From: Permianibacter aggregans
Lineage (GTDB): Bacteria; Pseudomonadota; Gammaproteobacteria; Enterobacterales; Permianibacteraceae
Direction: 5' to 3'
NCBI RefSeq assembly: GCF_009756665.1
Contig: NZ_CP037953.1
Span: 3,286,001-3,350,000, forward strand
DNA length: 64,000 nt
Part shown: in pieces, positions 36,444-45,844 of the stretch
Layout of the letters: each line of letters starts with the position of its first letter
Numbering within the stretch: the first letter of the stretch is position 1
Translations under genes and position numbers: made by a program
The notes under the pieces: model-generated
What the model was told of the DNA's origin: nothing
Database searches by the model: none
Seen by the model: the letters and a program-made list of their open reading frames with translations, nothing else

Positions 36444-36965
36444 CTATGGTGTGCGCGGAGAATCGGAGCTCAGACAGTTACCGCTGTTGGCGATGGAAAG
36501 TCGAGCCGCCAAATCCGGGTCGACATGGTAGTAAAGCGACAGGATCTGCCAGCCTTTATCGGTTTGATAAAGCTGGATGCTGTTGACGCCGACAAAATCC
36601 GCTTGTGGCGCTTTTGGATCGCGGCGTGATTCGACAACGCTGTAGACCTGGGCAAAGCGATCCTGCCGTTCAACGCTGCGGCTTATCTCGCATTCATAAA
36701 ATCCCTGCTCGCTGACCTTCTGCAATGAGGCGACGAAATCTTGCGCGTTATTGATGCGCAGCTCTGGCTGTTGCTGACGATAGCGACTGCCGAAAACCAT
36801 CGCCTGCGGATGAAACAGCGTCTGCAAGGTTTGGGTATCGGCACTGACGCCGGGTGGGTGGGAAAAGGCCTGCCAGAGTTGTTCGATGGTTTGTTCTGGC
36901 GTTGAACCGGCGGCCAGGCAACTGCTGGCGACAAAACACAAGGCAATTAGGCGAACGACGACCAT
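36444..36965 (-). CDS. Exported NTF2-like protein
   Basis: A 173-residue protein with signal peptide MVVVRLIALCFVASSCLA and an NTF2/SnoaL-like fold: TPEQTIEQLWQAFSHPP, LFHPQAMVFGSR and WQILSLYYHVDPD. Such exported members usually bind small molecules or have no known role. The last 20 residues are polar and probably disordered. Confidence 0.78.
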   Translation of the reverse strand: MVVVRLIALCFVASSCLAAGSTPEQTIEQLWQAFSHPPGVSADTQTLQTLFHPQAMVFGSRYRQQQPELRINNAQDFVASLQKVSEQGFYECEISRSVERQDRFAQVYSVVESRRDPKAPQADFVGVNSIQLYQTDKGWQILSLYYHVDPDLAARLSIANSGNCLSSDSPRTP

Positions 36966-37098
36966 ATCAGCGTCTCTATGATGGCAAGGCCATGAATCAT
37001 AAAGACTTTTGGCGTTCTGGCTGATCGTGAATGTTCACCTCCAAAGCAGCTTGTCGTTGTTCTTGGCTTTCTCAAACAGAAGGCCCGTGGAGAAATAT

Positions 37099-37119
37099 TT
37101 TTTGTACGACGTACAAAAA
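37099..37119. promoter_or_regulatory. TetR-type operator
   Basis: A perfect palindrome with 9-bp arms TTTTTGTAC and GTACAAAAA around GAC, centred 37 bases before the TetR start codon. Probably autoregulatory for the TetR-P450 pair. Confidence 0.82.
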
Positions 37120-37145
37120 TGGTCGCCGTATGGTATTTTGCTCGC

Positions 37146-37844
37146 ATGACAATCCAGCCCCCAAAACGTCGTCAACGCAAGCGTGAACGCACGGCCTCAC
37201 ATTTGAGTGCAACCGCCTTCAAGCTTTTTGAAGCCCATGGCTATGACGCGGTCTCGATGGAGCAAATCGCCGACGAAGCGGACGTGGCGAAAGCGACGCT
37301 TTATAACCACTTCCCGGTGAAAGAAGCGCTGTTGGCGCATCGCTTCCGTGAGGACATAGCTGCCGGTATGACGGAGCTGGCGACGGCGCTCGCGGCACAT
37401 AAGAGTTTTGATCAGCGCATGCGCTATCTGCTGCGCGAGTCAGCCGCCTGGCACAGCGAGCGCAGAGCCTATATGCCGCATTACCTGCGGTTTTTGACCA
37501 GTCAAGCCAGCTATGGTGAAACCCCGACCAATCATGCGCTGCGCGATCAGCGGTTCGATACCGATACCAGGCAGATTTTGACGCTGATGATTCAGGCCGG
37601 TCAGATGGCGGGAGAAATCGATACTCGCCAAACCGCCGAACAGATTGCCTGGAGTTTTGAGTACCTGCTGTTCGGTGCCGTTTCGGCCTGGCTATGTGAC
37701 CCCAACACCGATTTGACCACACGATTTCTCGCGGCATTTGATTTGCTGATGCACGGCATCTCCAGCGCTCACCCTGCAAAAACAACAGCGAACACGAAGG
37801 CGCAAACCACCACGGCTCGATCACGATCCTCAGGAGTAAAGTAA
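37146..37844 (+). CDS. TetR-family regulator, paired with P450
   Basis: A 232-residue TetR protein. The N-terminal basic stretch is followed by the helix-turn-helix LFEAHGYDAVSMEQIADEAD and VAKATLYNHFPVKEAL, and then an all-helical ligand domain. The start at 37146 (MTIQPPKRRQRK) is preferred over the ATG at 37119, which lies in the operator. Its stop overlaps the P450 start by one base, so the two are co-translated. The C-terminal tail is Thr/Ala-rich and probably disordered. Confidence 0.9.
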   Translation: MTIQPPKRRQRKRERTASHLSATAFKLFEAHGYDAVSMEQIADEADVAKATLYNHFPVKEALLAHRFREDIAAGMTELATALAAHKSFDQRMRYLLRESAAWHSERRAYMPHYLRFLTSQASYGETPTNHALRDQRFDTDTRQILTLMIQAGQMAGEIDTRQTAEQIAWSFEYLLFGAVSAWLCDPNTDLTTRFLAAFDLLMHGISSAHPAKTTANTKAQTTTARSRSSGVK

Positions 37845-39217
37845 TGGCGATTACAACCAGCATTGAACAGGTGCCGAGCAGGAAAATTTCTTTGGGCTTG
37901 TCACTACTCCGGCACATTCAACACGATCCACTGGGCGCCGCCAAACAACTTCAACAGCAATATGGCGATGTCGCCAAACTGAATATTCTTTTTCGTCGAA
38001 TTTATTATTTCTTCAGCCCGGAAGCGGCTCGTCAGATCCTGGTCGATCATCAGTCCGATTTCGTCCGTGAATCGCGTCAACTTAAAGTTTTCGCCTCGTT
38101 TCAGGGCAAGAATGTGCTGACCACTGAGGGGGCAGATTGGGATCGTCAACGGCGCATTCTGACACCTGGTTTTTCGCCGAAGCGTGTTGCGGGTTATATG
38201 GATCTGATGAACGCCGCCATTCACGACAGCGTTAGCGCAGAACTGCCCGTCGAGCCAGGAAAAACGGCGGTTGTTGATGCGGATTTCCTGACCACGCGTG
38301 TCACGATGGACGTCATTCTGCGCACGTTGTTTTCGTATGCGACGACACAAGCGGAGGCGGCCAAGGTTTCTATCGCGATCCGGGCGCTAAGCCGACAAAG
38401 TATGCGCGAATTGTTTTGGCCGATTATTCCACCGAAGTGGCTACCGTACCCAGGGCGTGCCGCCAAGCTGGAGCAACTGAAAATCATTCATACGTTGATT
38501 GATGAGCATATCCAGGCGCGGACCAGTACGAACACTGATAGCAAACAGGATGTGCTCAGCATGTTGTTGGCGGCGCGCGATGATCAACCGGGCGCGGGTA
38601 ACGCGTCGCTCAGTGCGCAGGAAATTCATGATAATTGCTTCGTGTTGTTCGCGGCGGGGTTCGATACCGCGTCGTCGGCGATGAGTTGGTGGATAGGCCT
38701 GATGGCAACGCATCCTGGCATCGTTGAGCAATTGCGCCAAGAGATAACGGCTGCCAACACGACAGCATTGGAAAGCATCGCTCGCTTACCACTTTTAAAC
38801 GCCACTATTAAGGAGGCGATGCGTTTATACCCGCCATCCACGGCGCTATTTACTCGCGTTGCGCAAAAGGACGTGGTGATCGGTGATACGCCGGTCGCCA
38901 AAAACACCCTGGTAGTGATTCCGATTTGGAATTTGCATCATGATGCGCGTTCGTTTGCGGAGCCCAATGTGTTTCGTCCCGAACGCTTTCTGCCTGATGC
39001 CCCAGCCATTCCTCGCGGTGCTTACCTGCCTTTTGGCGCCGGCCCACATTTCTGCCTCGGCCAGCATTTCGCCAGTATTGAAATGGCATTGATTGCCGCT
39101 CATCTGATTCAGCATTTCGATTTTGCTCTGGCAGAAGGTGAAACGTTGCCAGAACCCGTTGTGGATTTGGTGCTTAAGCCAAAATCGGGGTTACGGGTGC
39201 GGGTTACCCGACGTTAA
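37844..39217 (+). CDS. Cytochrome P450
   Basis: A 457-residue P450. I-helix AGFDTASSAMSWW, K-helix EAMR (ExxR), the meander segment PNVFRPERFLP, and the heme loop FGAGPHFCLGQ with ligand C404. The loop and overall size resemble the CYP4/CYP102-like bacterial enzymes acting on fatty acids, alkanes or steroids, but substrate cannot be assigned. There is no fused reductase; electrons could come from an Fpr-type system such as the one at 42653. Its ATG overlaps the TetR stop. Confidence 0.93.
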   Translation: MAITTSIEQVPSRKISLGLSLLRHIQHDPLGAAKQLQQQYGDVAKLNILFRRIYYFFSPEAARQILVDHQSDFVRESRQLKVFASFQGKNVLTTEGADWDRQRRILTPGFSPKRVAGYMDLMNAAIHDSVSAELPVEPGKTAVVDADFLTTRVTMDVILRTLFSYATTQAEAAKVSIAIRALSRQSMRELFWPIIPPKWLPYPGRAAKLEQLKIIHTLIDEHIQARTSTNTDSKQDVLSMLLAARDDQPGAGNASLSAQEIHDNCFVLFAAGFDTASSAMSWWIGLMATHPGIVEQLRQEITAANTTALESIARLPLLNATIKEAMRLYPPSTALFTRVAQKDVVIGDTPVAKNTLVVIPIWNLHHDARSFAEPNVFRPERFLPDAPAIPRGAYLPFGAGPHFCLGQHFASIEMALIAAHLIQHFDFALAEGETLPEPVVDLVLKPKSGLRVRVTRR

Positions 39218-39297
39218 GCGCTTGCCTTAAACGACTGCTTCGGCGTATACAGCGCGACATCCGATAAAGCATCTGAATAGCCCGGTATAATCCGGGC

Positions 39298-39327
39298 TTG
39301 ACAAAACAAGACGACCGGTCATATTAT
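39298..39327 (+). promoter_or_regulatory. Promoter of nemR with operator copy 1
   Basis: TTGACA (39298-39303) and TATTAT (39322-39327) are 18 bases apart, a near-consensus sigma-70 promoter. The spacer and -10 contain operator copy 1, AAGACGACCGGTCATATTA (39308-39326), with the perfect core GACCGGTC (39313-39320). Repressor binding here would block RNA polymerase directly. Confidence 0.85.
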
Positions 39328-39333
39328 TCTCCC

Positions 39334-39918
39334 ATGAGCAAAGCTACCGACAAAAAAGAACTGATCCTCGACCGCGGTATGGAGGTCATGTTTCGCCAGG
39401 GCTACAACGGTACTGGTGTGCAAGACATCGTTTCCGCCGCCGGCGTGCCGAAAGGTTCTTTTTACAACTACTTCGACAGCAAGGAATCATTTGCCGTCGA
39501 AGGCGTTACCCGGGTAACCAAGCAGGGTTACGAGTGGGCGAGGTCGCTGTTGACCGACAGCTCGGTGCCGCCGCTGCAACGGGTGATCAATTACTTTGAG
39601 CAGAGCGTGCAGTGCCAGGTCGATGGTGGATTCACCGGCGGTTGTCTGGTTGGCAACCTGTGTCAGGAAATGGCTGATGTAAGTGAGTCCTTACGTAGCC
39701 GAATCAACTCACTGATGTGCGGTAACGTCAGCCTGATCCGGGACTGCTTTCGCGAGGCGATTGCCAGTGGCGATTTGCCGGACAAGAAAAGCGCTGAAGA
39801 CACCGCGGAGTTTGTCTTCTGTGCCTGGGAAGGGGCGTTGATGCGGATGAAAGCGGCGAAAAGCCGGGAGCCGCTCGATACCTTTTTGCGAGTACTGAAG
39901 TCAGCGTTTTTGAAGTAG
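39334..39918 (+). CDS. nemR: TetR-family repressor, NemR-like
   Basis: A 194-residue repressor. The recognition helix segment GVPKGSFYNYFDSKESFAVE matches the E. coli NemR pattern. C104 in TGGCLVGNLC aligns with the electrophile-sensing Cys106 of E. coli NemR as I recall that sequence, and C110 is a second nearby Cys. Start ATG at 39334 is preferred because the earlier TTG is the -35 hexamer. Three identical-core operators surround it, and a NemA-type reductase gene follows at 41199, so it probably represses itself and the downstream genes until electrophiles modify it. Confidence 0.85.
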   Translation: MSKATDKKELILDRGMEVMFRQGYNGTGVQDIVSAAGVPKGSFYNYFDSKESFAVEGVTRVTKQGYEWARSLLTDSSVPPLQRVINYFEQSVQCQVDGGFTGGCLVGNLCQEMADVSESLRSRINSLMCGNVSLIRDCFREAIASGDLPDKKSAEDTAEFVFCAWEGALMRMKAAKSREPLDTFLRVLKSAFLK

Positions 39919-40014
39919 TTTTCAACGAGGTTTTAGGCCGCTCGGCATTGAAAGCCGGGTAGCCGCAGAGGAATAAATCGTGCGCGTGGCGGGCGATTTT
40001 TTTTGTAACGAAAC

Positions 40015-40029
40015 AAGACGACCGGTCAT
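40015..40029. promoter_or_regulatory. NemR-type operator copy 2
   Basis: AAGACGACCGGTCAT, same core GACCGGTC (40020-40027) as copies 1 and 3, 79 bases before the LpxR-like gene. Confidence 0.82.
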
Positions 40030-40073
40030 CTAATTGGCCGTGATTTGCGACTATATTTTTTTTGCTGCAAATT

Positions 40074-40092
40074 AAGACGACCGGTCATATTA
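40074..40092. promoter_or_regulatory. NemR-type operator copy 3
   Basis: AAGACGACCGGTCATATTA, identical over 19 bases to copy 1 before nemR. It ends 15 bases before the start codon of the LpxR-like gene, where it would also obstruct transcription. Confidence 0.85.
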
Positions 40093-40107
40093 AGGCGAGT
40101 AACAACA

Positions 40108-41157
40108 ATGAACAAGCTTCTGCGTAACAGTCTGGCTACCGCATTGGTGCTCTTGAGCCCGGTCACGCTGGCCGCCGATCCAGAGCCGGCCGAAACCGGC
40201 TGGGCGTTCTATATCGATAATGATCTGCTGACACCAGGTCATCGCGATCGCGATTACACCGGTGGTTTTTCGCTAACCCGATCCGGTCGTGATGTCGCTG
40301 ACGGTTTTGCGTCGTTGGAGCCGGTACGCGCCTCCATCGATCGCTTGTTTGGCGTGCAAGGGCTTTATCAGGATAACGGCCTGACCCGGCATAGCCAGGA
40401 AGTCGGTATCACGACTTTTACTCCGGCCGATCTCGACGACCTGAATGCACAGCAGGGCGACCGTCCTTACGCCAGTTTGTTGTATTTCAGTCAATCGACG
40501 GCGCATATCGACCCGCATCGCGAAGTGGCTTACTTAAGCACGCTGACTGTCGGCCTGCTCGGTCTGGAGTTGATTGGCGAGCTGCAAACCGATTTGCACA
40601 AAGCGTTCGGCGCCACCGAACCGCAAGGCTGGGATAACCAAATCAGCAACGGCGGCGAACCGACGTTTCGCTACAGCGTCGCGCGCACGGCGCGTAACTG
40701 GTCCGGTTCGTTTGCCGGCTTTGAAGGCGAAAGCACGACAGCCTTGCGTGCCAGCGCTGGTTACCTGACGCAACTGACGTTCGGCATGGCAACCCGGGTC
40801 GGTGAAATCCATTCGCCGTGGTGGAGCTACAACCCACAGCTCGCCGATTACGCCGAAAAAACCGTGCCGGTTGCTGCTGCGGAAGGCGGTGCCGAGCAAT
40901 ATTTCTGGGCTGGTTTCTCTGTGCATTGGCGCCTCTACAACGCCTTTCTGCAAGGCCAATTTCGCGACAGCGCCGTGACGTTTTCTGCCAACGAACTGGA
41001 GCCGCTCGTCGCTGAAGCCTGGCTCGGTTACACGCTGGCATCCGAAAACGGTTGGCGCTTTTCCTACGTATTACGGGCGATGAGTTCCGAGATCAAAAAC
41101 GGACCTGGCGATCGCTCACTGATTTGGGGCGGGCTGACAATCAGTCAGGCGTTCTGA
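40108..41157 (+). CDS. LpxR-like outer-membrane lipid A deacylase family protein
   Basis: A 349-residue outer-membrane protein of the lipid A 3-O-deacylase/DUF2219 type. The signal peptide MNKLLRNSLATALVLLSPVTLAA is followed by FYIDNDLLTPGHRDRDYTGGF, which contains the family Asn-Asp pair near the mature start, and GDRPYASLLYF, a second landmark. The C-terminal Phe (TISQAF) fits beta-barrel assembly. The start at 40108 is set by the signal peptide. LpxR removes the 3'-acyloxyacyl group of lipid A; activity of this member is unproven. Its placement under the NemR-type operators, ahead of nemA, is unexpected. Confidence 0.85.
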   Translation: MNKLLRNSLATALVLLSPVTLAADPEPAETGWAFYIDNDLLTPGHRDRDYTGGFSLTRSGRDVADGFASLEPVRASIDRLFGVQGLYQDNGLTRHSQEVGITTFTPADLDDLNAQQGDRPYASLLYFSQSTAHIDPHREVAYLSTLTVGLLGLELIGELQTDLHKAFGATEPQGWDNQISNGGEPTFRYSVARTARNWSGSFAGFEGESTTALRASAGYLTQLTFGMATRVGEIHSPWWSYNPQLADYAEKTVPVAAAEGGAEQYFWAGFSVHWRLYNAFLQGQFRDSAVTFSANELEPLVAEAWLGYTLASENGWRFSYVLRAMSSEIKNGPGDRSLIWGGLTISQAF

Positions 41158-41198
41158 ACATTTTTTCACTCAATCAAACCCTCGCTAAGGAGCATGTC

Positions 41199-42311
41199 AT
41201 GAAGCAATTATTCAACGGCCTGAAAACCGGCAAACTGGATCTGAAAAACCGCATTGTCATGGCGCCGATGACTCGTTCACGCGCCGGCCAACCGGGCAAT
41301 ATTCCGACCGAATTGATGGCGACCTATTACGCCCAGCGTGCCGGTGCTGGTCTCATCATCACCGAAGCCACACAAATCTCACCGCAAGCACAAGGCTATG
41401 CCTGGACGCCGGGCATTCACAGCGGTGCACAAGTGGAAGGCTGGAAAAATGTCGTCGGAAAAGTGCACGACAAGGGTGGAAAAATCATTGTGCAACTCTG
41501 GCATGTTGGCCGCATTTCCCATTCGGCGTTGCAGCCGCAGAATGCGCTACCGGTGGCGCCCAGCGCCATCGCCGCCGAAGGCAATGCGTTTATCACCGAC
41601 GCGGCCGGCCAACCGAAATTCGTGCCGTTTGAAACGCCGCGTGCCCTGGAAAAACGTGAGCTCGCTGGCATAGCACTCGACTTTGCCAACGCGGCGCGCA
41701 ATGCGATGGCAGCCGGTTTTGACGGCGTCGAAGTGCACGGTGCCAACGGTTATCTGCTCGATCAGTTTTTGAACACGAGTTCAAATCAGCGAGAAGATGA
41801 ATACGGCGGCAGCGTTGAAAATCGCGCGCGCTTCTTGCTTGAAGTCACCGATGCGGTAGTGGCCGCAATTGGTGCGGATCGTGTTGGTGTGCGCATCAGC
41901 CCGTATGGCTCGTTCAATTCGATGCAGATGGATGATCCGGAAGCCTTGTTCAGTCACTTGGTTACCGAGTTGAACCAGCGTGGCTTGGCTTATTTGCATG
42001 CCATTGACCCACGTTCGCAAATGGATCAATCCGACGCTGGCAACCAGCGCAAAGCCAAGCGGATGTTGGAGCTGATTCGCAAGCATTACGATGGCGCATT
42101 GATATTGGCCGGTGGTTTTTCCGGCGAATCAGCGGCGGTAGCGCTGGCAGAAGGTCAGGCGGATCTGATCGCGTTCGGCAAACCGTTTATTTCCAATCCG
42201 GATCTGCCGGAGCGTTTGCTGAAAAAGGCGGCACTGGCGGAATGGGATGCCAATACCTTTTATGGCGGCAGCGAAAAGGGATATACCGATTACCGGCAAC
42301 TGAGCGCGTAA
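41199..42311 (+). CDS. nemA: Old-yellow-enzyme-type ene reductase
   Basis: A 370-residue FMN-dependent alkene reductase similar to E. coli NemA (N-ethylmaleimide reductase). Visible landmarks: NRIVMAPMTRSRA, GAGLIITEAT, IVQLWHVGRISH, the substrate-binding His and Asn in VEVHGANGYLLDQFL, and the FMN loop IAFGKPFISNPDLPERL. The start follows TAAGGAG. It reduces activated double bonds and nitro groups with NAD(P)H and detoxifies electrophiles such as methylglyoxal. It lies 41 bases after the LpxR-like gene and is probably in the same NemR-type operon. Confidence 0.94.
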   Translation: MKQLFNGLKTGKLDLKNRIVMAPMTRSRAGQPGNIPTELMATYYAQRAGAGLIITEATQISPQAQGYAWTPGIHSGAQVEGWKNVVGKVHDKGGKIIVQLWHVGRISHSALQPQNALPVAPSAIAAEGNAFITDAAGQPKFVPFETPRALEKRELAGIALDFANAARNAMAAGFDGVEVHGANGYLLDQFLNTSSNQREDEYGGSVENRARFLLEVTDAVVAAIGADRVGVRISPYGSFNSMQMDDPEALFSHLVTELNQRGLAYLHAIDPRSQMDQSDAGNQRKAKRMLELIRKHYDGALILAGGFSGESAAVALAEGQADLIAFGKPFISNPDLPERLLKKAALAEWDANTFYGGSEKGYTDYRQLSA

Positions 42312-42320
42312 CACACTCTC

Positions 42321-42357
42321 GAAAGACGCGGCTTGCCATCGAGAAGTCGCGTCTTTC
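42321..42357 (+). terminator. Hairpin terminator after nemA
   Basis: GAAAGACGCGGCTT (42321-42334) pairs with AAGTCGCGTCTTTC (42344-42357), a 14-bp stem with one G-T pair. The T-run is absent, so termination may be partial. Confidence 0.6.
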
Positions 42358-42652
42358 TGATGAAGGTGGGCATCGCTGCCGCGGCATCAAGAAGACGGCA
42401 GTGAGCGCCCTGTAGCAAAGCCGGCTACCGGGCGGGCCACCGCATTCGACTGCCGACATTTACGCCCAACCGAAAGTCCCTACGTTTTATATAACCAAAA
42501 AGCATATTTCCTTTATTCATAAATAGCTGAATCCGCTGGATCTTTGGCCAAAAAACCTTAGCATGCGCAGCTCATACAGCCATGGTTGCAAACGATAACC
42601 ATTATCGATTTGTGACGCCTGCAGTTTGCATTGGTATTGAGGAGTTGCGATT

Positions 42653-43429
42653 TTGGCAGCCATACGCACCGAACGGGTTACCCAGGTCCACCACTGGAAT
42701 GAGGATTTGTTCAGTTTCCGCACCACCCGCGATTCGGCGTTTCGTTTTGAGAACGGCCAGTTCGTCATGATTGGTCTGCCGGTCAACGGTAAAGCGCTGC
42801 TGCGTGCCTACAGTATCGCCAGTGCCAACTACGAAGAAGAGCTGGAGTTTTTTTCGATCAAAGTGCAGCACGGTGCGCTGACCTCGCGTCTGCAGTCACT
42901 GCAGGTCGGTGACGACGTGCTGGTGTCTTCAAAACCGACCGGTACCTTGTTGCTTGATGATTTGCTGCCCGGCAAGCGTCTGTATCTGCTTTCTACCGGC
43001 ACCGGTCTGGCGCCATTCTTGAGTTTGGTGCGCGACTTCCGCACTTACGAGAAATTCGAACATGTCGTCGTGTTCCATGGCGTACGCAACGTCAACGATC
43101 TGGCGTATTTTGAGTTCTTTACGGATCAATTGCCGAATGATGAATTGCTCGGCGATATGGTGCGCCAGCAGCTGAAATATTATCCCTGCGTTACGCGCGA
43201 GCCGTTTCACAATCAGGGCCGGGTGACCGATGCATTACCGAATCCGGCGTTCTATCAAAAGCTCGGTTTGCCAATGCTTGATCCCGAGCATGACCGATTG
43301 ATGCTCTGTGGTAGCCCGACGATGCTGAAAGACACCGTAGCCTTGCTTGATTCGCGTGGTTTTAAAGCGTCGCCAGCGATTGGTGAACCGGGCGATTACG
43401 TGATCGAACGGGCATTTGTCGAAAAATAA
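42653..43429 (+). CDS. fpr: Ferredoxin/flavodoxin-NADP+ reductase
   Basis: A 258-residue Fpr, very like the Pseudomonas enzyme in length and sequence. FAD motif RAYSIAS, pyrophosphate loop TSRLQSL, NADPH-binding STGTGLAPF and CGSPTML, and the C-terminus FVEK. The start codon is TTG (42653) with GGAG upstream; no ATG fits the conserved N-terminus ERVTQVHHW. It passes electrons between NADPH and ferredoxin or flavodoxin for Fe-S repair, P450s or oxidative-stress responses. It is not obviously under the NemR-type operator. Confidence 0.95.
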   Translation: MAAIRTERVTQVHHWNEDLFSFRTTRDSAFRFENGQFVMIGLPVNGKALLRAYSIASANYEEELEFFSIKVQHGALTSRLQSLQVGDDVLVSSKPTGTLLLDDLLPGKRLYLLSTGTGLAPFLSLVRDFRTYEKFEHVVVFHGVRNVNDLAYFEFFTDQLPNDELLGDMVRQQLKYYPCVTREPFHNQGRVTDALPNPAFYQKLGLPMLDPEHDRLMLCGSPTMLKDTVALLDSRGFKASPAIGEPGDYVIERAFVEK

Positions 43430-43460
43430 AAATCTCAATCAATTGCCGGAGGGAATCATC

Positions 43461-44129
43461 ATGAGTCAGCATCCATTTGTGCCATTGCCGCCACTGCCGT
43501 ATTTTGATGATGAAACGCGTATCGCCCAGGCCAATGCGTTTTATCAGCAGCTGAAAAAGCGGCGCACTGTGCGCGAGTTTTCTGATGCCCCGGTGCCACG
43601 CGAAGTGATCGAACAATGCTTGCTGGCGGCCGGCACGGCTCCGAGCGGCGCCAATCAACAGCCGTGGTTTTTTGCGGTAATTACCTCCGCTGATTTGAAA
43701 AAACGTATTCGTGAAGCGGCCGAAGCGGAAGAGCGTTTGTTCTACGGTTCGCGCGCCAGCGAAGAATGGTTGCAAGCGTTGGCGCCGCTTGGCACCGATG
43801 AACACAAACCTTTCCTGGAAGTGGCGCCGTACCTGATTGTCGTGTTCAGCCAGAAATGGCATCTCGATCACGACGGCAAAAAGCACAAGCATTATTACGT
43901 GCCGGAATCGGTCGGTATCGCCTGTGGCATGTTGCTGGCCGCGCTGCACGATGCCGGTTTGGCGACGCTGACGCATACCCCCAGTCCGATGGGCTTCTTG
44001 AATGAGATTCTTGATCGGCCAAGTTCCGAGCGCGCGGAAATGATCATCGTTGCCGGGTTGCCGGCGGCTGGTGTCACGGTGCCGGATATCAGCAAAAAAT
44101 CGTTGGATGAAATTGCGCGCTTTTACTGA
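43461..44129 (+). CDS. Nitroreductase-family protein
   Basis: A 222-residue FMN-dependent nitroreductase-fold enzyme. Landmarks: [25 protein letters not shown] (FMN site), [28 protein letters not shown] and the C-terminal segment [11 protein letters not shown]. The sequence resembles the iodotyrosine deiodinase/BluB branch more than NfsB, but the reaction is unknown. The start follows GGAGGG; the gene begins 31 bases after fpr and may be co-transcribed. Confidence 0.9.
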   Translation: MSQHPFVPLPPLPYFDDETRIAQANAFYQQLKKRRTVREFSDAPVPREVIEQCLLAAGTAPSGANQQPWFFAVITSADLKKRIREAAEAEERLFYGSRASEEWLQALAPLGTDEHKPFLEVAPYLIVVFSQKWHLDHDGKKHKHYYVPESVGIACGMLLAALHDAGLATLTHTPSPMGFLNEILDRPSSERAEMIIVAGLPAAGVTVPDISKKSLDEIARFY

Positions 44130-44146
44130 AGTCAAAAAAAGCGAGA

Positions 44147-45319
44147 TTATTTTTCCCCGACTCTGATTTGCCAACAGGCCAGCAAGGCCAATACGGACAT
44201 AACGACGGCAAAGTTGTAGGCCATTGCTGGACTCATTTGTTGCCATAAAGTACCGACCACCGCGCCATTGGCCACCAACGCCAGACCGGTCAGCAACGCA
44301 TACAAACCAAATGCAGTACCGCGTTTCAACTCTGGCGCATGCAGGGAAATCAGCGCCGCCAATATGCCTTGTGAACTGCCAAGATGCAGCCCCCATAACG
44401 CGGCACCAAGCCAAATCATCTGACTGAAGTCGGCGAAGCGCAGCACCAACATGGCGGCCAACAAGATCACCATACTGGCGATCAACAGCCGACGCGGGCC
44501 GATATCGTCGAACCATTTTCCGACCGGGTAAACGCTGGCGGCATAAACGATATTCATCGTTGCGAACAACAACGGTGTTTCACTTTCACTCAAGCCCACC
44601 GATTGACCGCGCAACAACAAGAACGCTTCACTCGGCCGTGCCAGCGCCATCGCGCAGGCAACGGCGACAACGAGCCAATAGGTTTTGGAAAAAGGCGGTG
44701 ATTCGGCGTCTTCGCCATTTTTGTCTTCATTATTTTTTTGGTGCTCCGGTTCGCGCACAAAGAGCAGCAAGATGCTGACTGACAGCACTGCCGGAATCGC
44801 GGCCAGCCAAAACACCAAACGGTAATTGTCGTGCAGCCACCACATCGCCAGCGCTGCCAGCAATGGCCCGACCAAGGCGCCTGCCGTGTCCATCGCCTGA
44901 CGCAAACCATAGGCGCGGCCTCGCAAAGGTTTCGGTGTGATATCGGCAATCAGTGCATCGCGCGGCGCGCCGCGTATGCCTTTGCCCGTGCGGTCAAGCA
45001 GGCGCGCGGTGATGATCAGCGGCAGACCTTGTGCCAGCGCAAACAAGGGTTTCGTGCAAGCGGCCAGGCCGTAGCCAAACGCGGTCAGGTATTTGCGGTG
45101 TTGAAAGCGATCGGAAAGCCAACCGGACAGTGGTTTGAAAAACAGTTTCAGCGATTCGGTGCCGCCATCAATTAAGCCGACGGCCAGTGCCGACAAGCCA
45201 AGCACATTGACCATGAACAGCGGCAGCAGACTGTGTATCGCCTCGCTGGACACGTCCATGAAAAAACTGACAAAGCCGAGCGCGATAACGCTACGGTGCA
45301 AACCCTGTTTTTCCGTCAT
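44147..45319 (-). CDS. MFS transporter
   Basis: A 390-residue major-facilitator protein with 12 predicted helices. The MFS-A motif is seen as GWLSDRFQHRKYLTAFGYGL after helix 2, and DRTGKGIRGAPRDALIAD after helix 4 is the motif of the BcbE/BcfA-type efflux or of the group annotated as drug exporters. A long charged central loop (about 190-210, HQKNNEDKNGEDAESP) separates the two halves. The substrate is unknown. It is convergent with the nitroreductase gene. Confidence 0.9.
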   Translation of the reverse strand: MTEKQGLHRSVIALGFVSFFMDVSSEAIHSLLPLFMVNVLGLSALAVGLIDGGTESLKLFFKPLSGWLSDRFQHRKYLTAFGYGLAACTKPLFALAQGLPLIITARLLDRTGKGIRGAPRDALIADITPKPLRGRAYGLRQAMDTAGALVGPLLAALAMWWLHDNYRLVFWLAAIPAVLSVSILLLFVREPEHQKNNEDKNGEDAESPPFSKTYWLVVAVACAMALARPSEAFLLLRGQSVGLSESETPLLFATMNIVYAASVYPVGKWFDDIGPRRLLIASMVILLAAMLVLRFADFSQMIWLGAALWGLHLGSSQGILAALISLHAPELKRGTAFGLYALLTGLALVANGAVVGTLWQQMSPAMAYNFAVVMSVLALLACWQIRVGEK

Positions 45320-45373
45320 GGGTGATGAACGATTTTTGTTTCCGATGACGTATCATTGGTCAATCTCTCCGCA

Positions 45374-45742
45374 ATGTCGAATGCCACTACGCCAATGCCA
45401 ATCGACTCCGACTATCATCGCCGCAAAAATGAAGCCGCGCGCCGGGCCGCGACCGAGGCGTTGGTCGAACAGCGTAAAAGCGAGTGGCGTGACAAGGGGC
45501 TGGTGAACGATCTCGCTTCGCAGCGCGAGGTCGAAGCCGATGAAAGGATTTGGCAAGGCCGGCGTTGGTGGCAGGAAAGCCGCTGGGTACGGCCGATCGT
45601 CAACGGGTTGATTGTGCTCTGCATCGGACAAATCGCTTGGGTCATCGCCAAGATGGAATCGCCGTTTTCGTTGGCGTTTTGGATTCCAGTACTGTTATTT
45701 CTGTTCCAGTTACGCATCCATATCGGACGATTTGGGGCATAA
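45374..45742 (+). CDS. Small membrane protein of unknown function
   Basis: A 122-residue protein, start MSNATTPMPIDSDYHRR, with no good ribosome-binding site (ATG at 45395 is an alternative). The first 60 residues are charged (KNEAARRAATEALVEQRKSEWRD), followed by two membrane helices (about 72-92 and 97-114). Family unknown. The divergent MFS gene starts 54 bases away. Confidence 0.6.
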   Translation: MSNATTPMPIDSDYHRRKNEAARRAATEALVEQRKSEWRDKGLVNDLASQREVEADERIWQGRRWWQESRWVRPIVNGLIVLCIGQIAWVIAKMESPFSLAFWIPVLLFLFQLRIHIGRFGA

Positions 45743-45844
45743 ACTGCCGCCACTGGTCGGTTTTTTTGCCCGATCAGCGTATTTGAACTTGTGTTACGGC
45801 AAAGCTCTGAAATAATTGCTAAGTCCGTTTGCGAAGGAATGGCT

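Noticed and set aside
43362-44516. 384-codon open frame on the minus strand
   Set aside because: It runs across the nitroreductase gene and the convergent MFS gene end, has no recognisable motif and an Arg-rich, shadow-like composition. The overlapped genes have clear family sequence.
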